From Funiculus sociatus GB2-C1 (GTDB taxonomy: Bacteria > Cyanobacteriota > Cyanobacteriia > Cyanobacteriales > FACHB-T130): a stretch of DNA of 64,000 nt. Below are positions 44,049 to 52,441 of the stretch, piece by piece (the stretch's first letter is position 1; every line of letters begins with the position of its first letter). A program made the position numbers and the translations under genes. The notes under the pieces were generated by a model. The model made no database searches and had not been told where the DNA came from. It saw only the letters and a list, made by a program, of their open reading frames with translations. The stretch spans positions 1 through 64,000 of the forward strand of contig NZ_JAMPKJ010000028.1 in the NCBI RefSeq assembly GCF_039962115.1, given 5' to 3'.

Positions 44049-46802
44049 ATGAAAAATTACCCATTTCTTGCTTTTTCCCTTTTACCTTTTGCCTTGTGCC
44101 TTTCTCTCCCCATTCCTGCCATTGCTCAAATCTCTTCTGATGGCAGTGTCCCTACTACAGTTACACCTGGCAACAACTTTACGATTAATGGAGGACTCAG
44201 AACTGGAAGCAACTTATTTCACAGTTTTTCAGAATTTTCTGTACCCAACGGCGGTAGCGCTTACTTCAACAACGCCTTTGATGTTCAGAACATTATCAAT
44301 CGCGTCACAGGTACATCTATCTCAAATATTGATGGTTTGCTCAGAGCAAACGGTACAGCTAACTTATTTCTAATCAATCCCAACGGGATTATCTTTGGGG
44401 AAAATTCTTCGCTCAATATTGGTGGTTCCTTTGTAGCAACAACTGCCAATGCTCTCCGGTTAGCTAATGGCGATATTTTCAGTAGCGATCGCGCTCAACC
44501 ACTACCATCACAAATACTCAATGTAGCTCCCTCTGCCCTGTTATTTAATCAAATTGCCGCAGGAAATATCATCAATCGCTCCGTAACTCCAGATGCAAAT
44601 CCGATAAATCCCGGCTCCCTGAACGGTTTGCGAGTAAATGATGGTAATAGTATCTTGCTTTTAGGTGGCAATGTAACAGTAGATGGCGGTGTATTAACTT
44701 CCCTAAGTGGTATTATCGAGTTAACGGGATTAGCAGGAGCAGGAGAACTAGGGTTAAAGTTTTTTGGCAGCGTTCCCTTTGTAGATTTTGCTCAAGCCGA
44801 TGCCCAAGGAGTCCAAAATGCAGATGTATTAATTACCAATGGCTCAAGGATTAATACAAGTGCTGCAATCGGTAACAAATTTAATGCTGGCGGTATTTTC
44901 ATTAGAGGCAAAACAGTTTCTATAGAAAATAAAGCGGAACTAGCTACCAGTATCTATGAACCAGAAAATGCTGGTTTAGTATTAATTGCGGCTACAGAAA
45001 ACATTTCAATCACAGGCGAAAGTAAAATTTTCAGCACTGTGGAATCTCAAGGAGTAGGCAAGGCTGGCGGTATTCTTATCACCGCTCCTTCAATTTCAGT
45101 AAAAGATGGCGCTCAATTACAAACTCTAGTGCGTGGAGGTGGGATTGGGAATGCCGGAGTAATATCTTTACAAGCTACAAATAATGTCTCTCTTACAGGC
45201 GATGGAAGTGGTATTTTCAGCACTGTGGAATCCACAGGCATCGGTAATGCTGGTGGTATTGTTATTAACTCTCCTTCAATCTCCCTACAAGACGGCGCTC
45301 AGCTGCAAACTCTGGTGCGGGAAAATGGTTTAGGAAATGCAGGATTGATATTTTTAGAAGCTACAGACTCGATTTCTTTAGAAGGTAATGGTACTGCAAT
45401 TCTTAGCACTATACAACCCGGAGCTGTGGGAAATCTTGATACTCTTGCTGGGAATATTTTTGGCGATTCATTAGCCACAGGTGGGGATCTCATTGCTTCT
45501 ATTGGTATCGAAACTGGAACGCTTAGCATAAAAAATGGCGCTCAAATTAATACCAGCACTGGAGGAATAGGCAATGCTGGCGCTGTAATTGTGTTAGCAA
45601 AAGATTCGGTTTCTATAGAAAATGGCATCGGTATCTTAAGTGGTGTAGCACAAGAAGCAACAGGATCGGGCGGCGGTATCATTATGGTTAGTAAGTCTTT
45701 TTCTGCTACTAATGGCGGTGGATTAACAACTGAAACTCAAGGACAAGGCGACGCTGGCGTTATACTTTTGGTAGTCGAAGATTCTATTTCTCTTAAAGGT
45801 AATAACGCACCGCCAACATCATTACAAACTGGCATTGCTAGTACGGCAAGCCAGGGAAGCAGCGGCAAAGGCGGCGGGATTATTATTAATTCTCGGTCGC
45901 TTTCGATAACCGATGGCGCTGGAGTTAGTGTCAGCAGTACAGCAACAGGCAGCGCCGGCGACATTATTATGACGATGAGCCAAGACATAACGATGGACGG
46001 CGGGAGCATTACAGCCGAGTCTCTGCAAACTGGCGGTGGTAATATCGTGATTTCTGCCAAAGATATCAGCCTGCGTAATAGTAGCCTGATTAGCACCAGC
46101 GTTTTTAATGGCGACGGTGGCGGCGGCGATGTCGTTCTCGTGGGAACTAACCCAGAATCTTCACAATTTATTGCTCTGGAAGATAGCGACCTTCTGGCGG
46201 CTGCTGAAAATGGCCCCGGAGGAAACATCACGGGTAGAGATATCCCTGCTTTTATCTATGACAAATATGCTCCGGTTCGCAAAGACTTTGTTGATGCCAG
46301 GATATTTCGTAATAACGGTCGCGTTGATATTTCAGCTTCCTCTAGATTTGGCACCAATGGTGTAGTCGATGTGCCAGATTTCACCTTTTTACAAAATTCG
46401 ATTTCGCCATTAGCAGCTAATTTTGTTAGTCCCGATCAAGTGGTGGCTGGTAGTTGTCTGGCGCGGCGCAATGTGGAACGGGGAAGTTTCACAGTCACGG
46501 GTACGGGTGGTTTACAGCCGACTCCGTATGATGCACAAAGCGATCGCTACCGTCTCGTAGATGTCCAACCCCTTGAGGAGGGACAAGAGGAACAAGGTGA
46601 ACAAGAGGCAATTCCAAATTCCAAATTCCAAATTCCCAATTCCCAAAATTGGAAACTAGGCGATCGCGTTGTTGAAGCCCAAGCAATGACCGCTACCGCA
46701 GATGGACGCATTCTCGTCGCCACAGCTGCTCAAAAGGTGGAACCTGCCAGTGCTAAGGATTTAATTTGCCATCCCAACACTGAGCCGGAAAAAGCTGAGT
46801 AA
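44049..46802 (+). CDS. TpsA: secreted filamentous-hemagglutinin-like protein
   Basis: A 917-aa two-partner secretion exoprotein. The signal peptide (residues 1-25, ending PAIAQ) is followed by the TPS domain at about 30-150 with its hallmarks NPNGIIFGENSSLNIGGSFV and VQNIINRVTG. Then a right-handed beta-helix is built from repeats of about 60 residues, best seen at 44990-45400 (GNAGGIVINSPSISLQDGAQ). A conserved end with SCLARRNVERGSFTVTGTGG follows at about 800. No cell-anchoring domain is seen, so it may be released or stay bound to the surface. It follows the CHAT gene by 58 bp. Residues about 855-869 (IPNSKFQIPNSQNWK) come from CCAAATT heptamer repeats (46610-46652). Confidence 0.92.
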   Translation: MKNYPFLAFSLLPFALCLSLPIPAIAQISSDGSVPTTVTPGNNFTINGGLRTGSNLFHSFSEFSVPNGGSAYFNNAFDVQNIINRVTGTSISNIDGLLRANGTANLFLINPNGIIFGENSSLNIGGSFVATTANALRLANGDIFSSDRAQPLPSQILNVAPSALLFNQIAAGNIINRSVTPDANPINPGSLNGLRVNDGNSILLLGGNVTVDGGVLTSLSGIIELTGLAGAGELGLKFFGSVPFVDFAQADAQGVQNADVLITNGSRINTSAAIGNKFNAGGIFIRGKTVSIENKAELATSIYEPENAGLVLIAATENISITGESKIFSTVESQGVGKAGGILITAPSISVKDGAQLQTLVRGGGIGNAGVISLQATNNVSLTGDGSGIFSTVESTGIGNAGGIVINSPSISLQDGAQLQTLVRENGLGNAGLIFLEATDSISLEGNGTAILSTIQPGAVGNLDTLAGNIFGDSLATGGDLIASIGIETGTLSIKNGAQINTSTGGIGNAGAVIVLAKDSVSIENGIGILSGVAQEATGSGGGIIMVSKSFSATNGGGLTTETQGQGDAGVILLVVEDSISLKGNNAPPTSLQTGIASTASQGSSGKGGGIIINSRSLSITDGAGVSVSSTATGSAGDIIMTMSQDITMDGGSITAESLQTGGGNIVISAKDISLRNSSLISTSVFNGDGGGGDVVLVGTNPESSQFIALEDSDLLAAAENGPGGNITGRDIPAFIYDKYAPVRKDFVDARIFRNNGRVDISASSRFGTNGVVDVPDFTFLQNSISPLAANFVSPDQVVAGSCLARRNVERGSFTVTGTGGLQPTPYDAQSDRYRLVDVQPLEEGQEEQGEQEAIPNSKFQIPNSQNWKLGDRVVEAQAMTATADGRILVATAAQKVEPASAKDLICHPNTEPEKAE

Positions 46803-46860
46803 TACTAAATCATTAGTTATGCGTTAAAAATTTAACATTGTTTACACTGCCAAGGCAGGG

Positions 46861-46958
46861 ATAGCAGTCCTAAATGATTCGTAAAGGCGAGATACCCGAC
46901 TTCTCTCTCGAAGTCGGGTATCTGAAGGGCTGGCTCACAACTCAAATAGCATTGCTAT
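46861..46958. repeat. Palindromic MITE-like element, family A (copy 2)
   Basis: Ends ATAGCAGTCCTAAATGATTC and CTCAAATAGCATTGCTAT match copy 1 (778-876); the core hairpin is the AGATACCCGACTTCT type (46890-46923). It fills a third of the 299-bp gap between TpsA and DUF928. A frame of 62 codons that crosses the element is not regarded as a gene. Confidence 0.8.
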
Positions 46959-47101
46959 ATATCAGGTTTTGCTTGAGTGAGATTATTCTCGTTTCCAGCC
47001 AAAGACTCGAAGGAATCCGGGAAAAAGTCAAAAATATGGAAAATGCGATCGCCAACGTGTAGTAAAAAAAACTACGGGCATCACAACATCTGTGTATATC
47101 T

Positions 47102-47962
47102 ATGGCTATTTCCCGTCAATTCGCTACTACAGTAACCGGAACTGCATCAATTATTTTGCTCCAGTTCTTCGGCTTAATCGATACCCCCCTCAATTCGATA
47201 TTCAATCGTGTATCTAGCGATCTAGGGTTTAACTCGATGGCTTACGCAGATGTTGTGCTGAAAGCTCAAGCTGATTCTAGGTTTGAGCCTGGTGACGTAG
47301 GTGCGCCGAGAGACACCAAAGGCACTGGCACCCAAGTGCGCTATCAGCCACCCAAGGATCTCGATGCTCCCAGCGGCACCAGAGGCACTGGCTCGCGAGG
47401 CTCATGCGGTCAAGCTGCCTCTGTATCTCTAAGTTTGCTAGTTCCTAAGAATCACACCGGATTGACTGCATCAGGTCATCCCACCTTTTTCTGGTATCTG
47501 TCAGCTGACCCTGGAGTACCGATAAACTTTACACTGGTGGAACCAGGAGTACCCAAACCAATCATTCAGCAACAGATAGACAAACCCAAGGCTGGAATTA
47601 ATCAGCTCCAAATGCCCAAAGACCTGCCAGAACTGGTTCCGGGACGGCAATACCGCTGGACAGTGACAGTGCTTTGCAATCCCGATCGACCCTCTGTTAA
47701 TCCTATAGCTCAGGCAAGGATTAAGCGCGTACAAGCATCACCCGCTCTGTTGGAACAACTCGCGGCGGCTAATTCAGACTTTGACAAGGCAGCAATCTAT
47801 GCTGGTGCCAGTTTATGGTATGACACTCTAGCAGCAATTTCAGCCGCCCGTACTGCTAACCCCAACGATCAATTTATCCGCAATGATTTTCTGTTGCTGT
47901 TAGAAACAGTTGGACTCAAGGAAGTGACAGATATGGAGCGGCAACAACTGGTAAAGCAGTAA
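47102..47962 (+). CDS. DUF928 domain exported protein
   Basis: A 286-aa protein of the DUF928 family, common in cyanobacteria near CHAT and hemagglutinin genes. An N-terminal hydrophobic segment (ATTVTGTASIILLQFFGL) suggests export. The DUF928 core begins at about residue 108 (SLSLLVPKNHTGLTASGHPTF), continues through FFWYLSADPG and YRWTVTVLCNPDRPS, with two Cys in the core region. The last about 70 residues form helices (LAAANSDFDKAAIYAGASLWYDTLAAIS) like a TPR hairpin. Its role is unknown; by position it belongs to the TpsB-CHAT-TpsA locus. A weak GC-poor hairpin at about 48045-48078 may end the transcript. Confidence 0.85.
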   Translation: MAISRQFATTVTGTASIILLQFFGLIDTPLNSIFNRVSSDLGFNSMAYADVVLKAQADSRFEPGDVGAPRDTKGTGTQVRYQPPKDLDAPSGTRGTGSRGSCGQAASVSLSLLVPKNHTGLTASGHPTFFWYLSADPGVPINFTLVEPGVPKPIIQQQIDKPKAGINQLQMPKDLPELVPGRQYRWTVTVLCNPDRPSVNPIAQARIKRVQASPALLEQLAAANSDFDKAAIYAGASLWYDTLAAISAARTANPNDQFIRNDFLLLLETVGLKEVTDMERQQLVKQ

Positions 47963-48115
47963 ACTAGGGACTGGGGTAACGTCTTCTCAATCGCCTCCTG
48001 ACCAATCCCTAGTAATACAAAATTAAGTTTTTCTCCGCTATAATAAAAGGCACTTTTCTTCTTGAAAACTGCCTTTTTCTTATCAAATTAGTTCACTTAA
48101 CAATAGTTGTAGTTG

Positions 48116-48218
48116 TATAGCAATCCTAAATGATTCGTGAACTTCTGTAGGGACACGGCACTGCCATGTCCCTACACCAGGAAGAATACTTTTTCACAAC
48201 TTAAATAGGATTGCTATA
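48116..48218. repeat. Palindromic MITE-like element, family A (copy 3, different core)
   Basis: Ends TATAGCAATCCTAAATGATTC and AAATAGGATTGCTATA equal those of copies 1 and 2, but the core is the hairpin GTAGGGACACGGCA.TGCCATGTCCCTAC, the type seen in the nested element at 9388-9664. It lies in the gap 47963-48350, which otherwise holds only the terminator of the next gene. Confidence 0.8.
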
Positions 48219-48263
48219 GGTTAGATTCCTCAATCCCCTAATTCCCAGTCTCTAACTTGGAAC

Positions 48264-48286
48264 GAAAAAAGGAGGCAGAGCCTCCT
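48264..48286 (-). terminator. Rho-independent terminator
   Basis: On the minus strand AGGAGGC-TCT-GCCTCCT is followed by TTTTT(T). It lies about 65 bp after the stop of the minus-strand gene at 48351-48740 and supports that this strand is the coding one. Confidence 0.75.
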
Positions 48287-48350
48287 ATAATATCGCGTCA
48301 GGCATAGCCTCACAACTTGCATTTCCAGACCGAAACTGAAAACGAGAATG

Positions 48351-48740
48351 TTACTTTTTAGATTGGGATGCCAGAAATTGCTTCAGCTGAAGCAAACTTA
48401 GGGTCTGCCCTACATTCAGCGGTAGCAGAGATATCCCTTCCAGACGCGACTGCACCCAATTTTCTCCCCAGTACCACTCGTGATAACCGTCAATTCCTTG
48501 ACTCAAAATCAGGCGCAGACAGTGGGGCTGGGCTATTTCCACCTTGTGTTCTATCGCTACGAGTCCCGCCCAACTCGTGTAGGTTAATCCCTCATGCAGC
48601 TGTTCCGGTAGTCCAGCGGGAAAGCGCTGCGACCATAGCCACTGGCACAACAGGTTTGTCCGCAGCAGGCTGTCGCCGATGGCTGTTGCTGGGGAATTTA
48701 CTTCAATTCTGAGATGGCTTTGTTGAAAGGTTCCTAGCAT
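48351..48740 (-). CDS. Conserved hypothetical protein, 129 aa
   Basis: I recognise no domain. The chain has the even hydrophobic pattern of a folded cytosolic protein (LRTNLLCQWLWSQRFPAGLP, TSWAGLVAIEHKVEIAQPHC, RLEGISLLPLNVGQTLSLLQ). It has Trp-rich parts (HEWYWGENW). A 114-codon frame on the other strand covers the same bases, but this strand is favoured by the terminator behind it and the amino-acid composition. It stands alone between repeat elements and the Hsp33 gene, from which it is divergent. Confidence 0.6.
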   Translation of the reverse strand: MLGTFQQSHLRIEVNSPATAIGDSLLRTNLLCQWLWSQRFPAGLPEQLHEGLTYTSWAGLVAIEHKVEIAQPHCLRLILSQGIDGYHEWYWGENWVQSRLEGISLLPLNVGQTLSLLQLKQFLASQSKK

Positions 48741-49032
48741 AAGGAGTTTTTTGTTGTTAGTTGTTACTGGTACAAAAATTTCTATCTACCTATCCTAACT
48801 AATTGTATTGAATACAGCTAATTTGATATGTTTTTTTTACCCTATTTTATAAATCATTTTATTTATTTTGTACAATTATAGTTATTTTTTTATTCTAAAA
48901 ATCGTTTAGTGTTTATTTCTAAAAAGCAGATCCAGGGGCGATTCAAGTGATAAGAAACAAGAGATGCGCCATCACTCGTGCCGCCATGCTTACAATAAAA
49001 ATAGAGTCTGTTAAGAAATGTAAGGTTTTTTC

Positions 49033-49932
49033 ATGGCTGATCAGTTAATTCGGGCTACAGCGGCAGAGGGTGGAATTCGCGCCGTTGGTGTCATCACAAC
49101 ACGCCTTGCACAAGAAGCTAAACAGCGGCACAACCTCTCCTACGTAGCGAGTGCGGCGCTGGGACGCGCTATGTCATCGGGACTATTACTTGCCTCTAGC
49201 ATGAAGCGTGAGGGGTCAAGGGTCAACATCCGTGTCAAGGGCAATGGGCCACTAGGTGGGCTACTTGTAGACGCGGGATTGGACGGAACGGTGCGGGGTT
49301 ATGTGGAAAACCCAACTGTGGAACTGCCTCCGAATGCCAAAGGCAAACTCGATGTAGGCGGTGCTATAGGTCGGGATGGATATCTGTATGTGGTGCGCGA
49401 TGTTGGATACGGCTACCCTTATTCCAGTACCGTTGAGCTGGTTTCGGGGGAAATTGGGGATGATGTCGCTCATTACCTGGTGACATCAGAACAGACACCC
49501 TCGGCGCTAGTGGTGGGTGTATTTCTGGAGGCTGGCAAAGTAACCGCGTCTGGCGGTTTACTGTTGCAAATCATGCCCAAGGCGGAGCGAGACGAGCAAC
49601 TGGTGCAAACTTTAGAATCTCGAATGCAGTCGCTGGCGGGGTTTACGCCTTTGTTACAGGCTGGTAAGACGCTGCCGGAAATTTTTGAACAGCTACTGGG
49701 AGACATGGGTCTGGTAATATTACCAGAAGTCCAAATGGTACGTTTTCACTGTGGTTGCTCCATGCGTCGGGTTTTGGGTGCATTAAAGATGCTGGGTGAA
49801 GCAGAACTGCAAGACATGATTGAAAAAGATGATGGAGCAGAAGCTACTTGTCATTTTTGCGGAGAAGTTTACCAAGCGAGTAGTGACGAATTGGCAGCGC
49901 TGATTGAAGATTTACGAGCAGGGTCTGTTTAG
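49033..49932 (+). CDS. hslO: Redox-regulated chaperone Hsp33
   Basis: A complete 299-aa Hsp33. The N-terminal core begins MADQLIRATAAEGGIRAVGV with GNGPLGGLLVDAG and GYVENP as family motifs. The C-terminal redox switch has Cys240-x-Cys242 (FHCGCSMRR) and Cys273-x2-Cys276 (CHFCGEVYQ), which hold zinc when reduced; oxidation forms disulfides, unfolds the linker and turns on holdase activity. Fitting for cells under light-driven oxidative stress. The 290-bp upstream region is AT-rich and shows no gene. Confidence 0.97.
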   Translation: MADQLIRATAAEGGIRAVGVITTRLAQEAKQRHNLSYVASAALGRAMSSGLLLASSMKREGSRVNIRVKGNGPLGGLLVDAGLDGTVRGYVENPTVELPPNAKGKLDVGGAIGRDGYLYVVRDVGYGYPYSSTVELVSGEIGDDVAHYLVTSEQTPSALVVGVFLEAGKVTASGGLLLQIMPKAERDEQLVQTLESRMQSLAGFTPLLQAGKTLPEIFEQLLGDMGLVILPEVQMVRFHCGCSMRRVLGALKMLGEAELQDMIEKDDGAEATCHFCGEVYQASSDELAALIEDLRAGSV

Positions 49933-50095
49933 CTGTAAATGGCTAAGGTGAAGATGGCTAAATGAACAATTAGCAATTAGAAAACAACTCCGGATAGAGG
50001 TAGCTTTTTCTGGCTTATAGGAGTAGCATTGCAACTACTGTATGTGCTAGAAAAGCATTCGTCCGAGGCGAAGCGTATTGTGGTGTGAGTAAGCT

Positions 50096-52309
50096 ATGAC
50101 CAGAAATCCGGAAATTCCAGAGCGCGGGCGTTTAGGCAAGTCTTCCAATCGCGGTTGGTCAGGAGATAAGAAATCGCCTGCCTCTGGGAGTCCGAGCGAT
50201 CGCGTCTCCCCAAAGGCACCCGCTCCTAAACGCTCATCTCCACAAGATAGTCGTCCTAGCCGTTCGGCGGTTAATACTCCACAAGGGCTTGAGCCTAATC
50301 CATCTTTACAGCCCCAGTCACCGACAGAAGAACCCCAGAAACCTAAGAAAAAGAGGGGTGTACGCTTGCCGACGAGTTGGGCGTTTTGGGGGGCGTTGGT
50401 CGTCCTGCTCTCTGGTGGGATGGGATTTATGGCGGTGGCGCTGTTGTTTAAGCTGCCAGCTTTGCCTAATTGCCCAGCGATTTTTTGGCCTACTGCTAGT
50501 GCTTCGCTACGACTAACCTGCGCTCAGATAGCGGCTTCTAAGCAGACGGCGGACAATTTGCTTTCAGCGATCGCGTTGGTGAATTCTCTGCCAAAAGATC
50601 ACCCCCTGCGTCCGGAAATTGACCGCAATTTGGAAGAGTGGTCACTGGATATCTTGAAATTAGGCGAGGAATCTTTCCAAGCGGGAAATTTGGAGGATGC
50701 GATCGCAGTGGCGAGGAAAATTCCCACTGGCGTTCCTGCTTACAAGTTAGTAGATGAGCGCGTAACTCGCTGGCAGTCTATTTGGTCAAAGGCAGAAGGA
50801 TACTATGAAAAAGCCACTGATGAAGTGCGCGAGTCTAACTGGACTCAGGCTTTTCGGGAAGCAGTGCAACTGGTTTATTTAGGAAATAACTACTGGGCTA
50901 CTACCAAGTACGATGAACTGGTTAGTTTGATTCAGGCGGCGCGGGAAGAAAGCGCCAAGTTAGATAAAGCGTTCCAGCTCTCCAGAAGCGGGGGATTAAA
51001 TAATCTCTTGGAGGCGATCAAACTAGCACAGGCAATTCCTGCAAACAGCTTGGCATATAAGGAAGCTCAAGGTGCTGTGACAGACTTTGCGCGGAAATTA
51101 ATTGATATGGCTCAAGAGGCGCTAGATAGAAAAGACTGGCAAACCGTAATTTTAATTACGAATAAAATTCCCGAAAGTCTCAATCTACAAGTAGAGGCTC
51201 AAGATTTAAACGATTTGGCTAATGCTCAGTCTCGCGCCGCACAAGGAACTGTAACAGATTTGGAAGAAGCGATCGCGCTTGCCCAAAAGCTAGATTTAGG
51301 GCGACCATTATACGATAAAGCCCAGGAATTAATAACTCGTTGGCAGCGAGAAATTGAAGATGTGGCGCATCTAGAACGGGCGGGAGAATTGGCAAAAGGT
51401 GGAACTGTAGGCGATTTATCAGCAGCGATCGCGGAAGCCCAGCTGATTCCCAGCACTAATCCTCGTTACTCGCAAGCAAGAGCGCAAATTAGTAACTGGA
51501 CAAGTCAAATTGAAACCATAGAAGACCGTCCCTATCTCGATAGCGCCGAACAATACGCGAATTATGGGGATGCTGGTTCCCTCTCTGAAGCCATTAACCA
51601 AGCTAGTCAAATTCGCCAAGGACGCGCCCTTTATAGCGAGGCTAGGGGCAAAATCCGCCAGTGGACTGAAAGAATTGAGCGTCAGCAAGACCAGCCTTAC
51701 CTCGACCAAGCGAAAGCCTTGGCTGATGCAGGCGATTTATCCGGCGCTGTTGCTACAGCGGAGCAGATTCAGCCAGGACGGGCGTTGTATCAAGAGGCTC
51801 AAAGGCAAATCGGCCGCTGGACTAACCGAATCCAACGGATAGAGGATCAGCCTTACCTCGACCAAGCAAGAGCTTTGGCGGTTTCTGGCAATCTTCCCGG
51901 CGCTATTAGCTCCGCTGGACAAATTAAAGCGGGAAGGGCGCTTTACGGTGAAGCTCAGGAAAAAATTAAAGGCTGGCGTCGGGAACTGCGATCTACTGAG
52001 ATTTTGCAATCAGCTTATCAGTTAGCAAATCCAGGGACACCGGATGCGATCGCCCAAGCAGTGCAAACAGCCCAAGAGGTGCGTAACTCGGCGCGAGTCG
52101 GTTCCCAAGCTAGAGAAGCCATTAATCGCTGGAGTTACCAACTTTTATCGATGGCGCAGGATCAGTCCAGAAATGACTTGCGAAGAGCGATCGCGATCGC
52201 CCAAAATATCCCCAGCGGTACATCCGCCTACTCCGATGCTCAAGCTTCAATTGAGGCTTGGAAAAAAAGCATAGAGCCTCCAGCTTCCCTCGAAACAACG
52301 CCAAATTAG
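50096..52309 (+). CDS. Membrane-anchored protein with about 60-residue helical tandem repeats
   Basis: A 737-aa protein often named chromosome segregation ATPase in databases, without ATPase motifs here. Residues 1-90 are disordered and basic (Ser/Pro/Lys-rich). A single TM helix lies at about 100-123 (WGALVVLLSGGMGFMAVALLF). From about 155 on there are eight to ten helical repeats. The best-preserved three (about 500-660) share the pattern QPYLDQA.ALA..GDLSGAV and GRALY.EAQ..I..W. The repeats resemble TPR/SEL1-like solenoids, suggesting a scaffold facing outward from the membrane. Similarity between neighbouring repeats is also seen in the DNA (51530-51990), pointing to recent duplication. 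Function unknown. Confidence 0.75.
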   Translation: MTRNPEIPERGRLGKSSNRGWSGDKKSPASGSPSDRVSPKAPAPKRSSPQDSRPSRSAVNTPQGLEPNPSLQPQSPTEEPQKPKKKRGVRLPTSWAFWGALVVLLSGGMGFMAVALLFKLPALPNCPAIFWPTASASLRLTCAQIAASKQTADNLLSAIALVNSLPKDHPLRPEIDRNLEEWSLDILKLGEESFQAGNLEDAIAVARKIPTGVPAYKLVDERVTRWQSIWSKAEGYYEKATDEVRESNWTQAFREAVQLVYLGNNYWATTKYDELVSLIQAAREESAKLDKAFQLSRSGGLNNLLEAIKLAQAIPANSLAYKEAQGAVTDFARKLIDMAQEALDRKDWQTVILITNKIPESLNLQVEAQDLNDLANAQSRAAQGTVTDLEEAIALAQKLDLGRPLYDKAQELITRWQREIEDVAHLERAGELAKGGTVGDLSAAIAEAQLIPSTNPRYSQARAQISNWTSQIETIEDRPYLDSAEQYANYGDAGSLSEAINQASQIRQGRALYSEARGKIRQWTERIERQQDQPYLDQAKALADAGDLSGAVATAEQIQPGRALYQEAQRQIGRWTNRIQRIEDQPYLDQARALAVSGNLPGAISSAGQIKAGRALYGEAQEKIKGWRRELRSTEILQSAYQLANPGTPDAIAQAVQTAQEVRNSARVGSQAREAINRWSYQLLSMAQDQSRNDLRRAIAIAQNIPSGTSAYSDAQASIEAWKKSIEPPASLETTPN

Positions 52310-52310
52310 G

Positions 52311-52438
52311 GACTGGGGACTGGGGGCTGGGTACTAGGGACTGGGGGCTGGGGACTGGGCAAGATTCTTACCGAATTCCAATCCCCAATCCCCAATCCCC
52401 AATCCCCAATCCCCAATCCCCAATCCCCAATTCCCATC
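52311..52438. repeat. Heptamer arrays in opposite orientation (STRR, CCCCAAT type)
   Basis: The left part has GGGGACT / GGGGGCT units (52311-52357); after the spacer CAAGATTCTTACCGAATTC the right part is CCCCAAT repeated seven times (about 52382-52431). The arms are complementary apart from the third-last base, so a long hairpin can form between the convergent repeat-protein gene (stop 52309) and the receiver-kinase gene. The G-rich arm has many GGGG/GGGGG runs and could make a G-quadruplex. Confidence 0.85.
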
Positions 52439-52441
52439 CTA

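Noticed and set aside
46874-47062. 62-codon plus-strand frame before DUF928
   Set aside because: Its first third is the palindromic element copy 2; no similarity or binding site supports it.
48368-48712. 114-codon plus-strand frame
   Set aside because: It is antisense to the minus-strand gene at 48351-48740, which has a proper terminator and more protein-like composition.
52382-52431. CCCCAAT tandem repeats as a possible CRISPR array
   Set aside because: Unit of 7 bp without spacers; this is an STRR, not a CRISPR.
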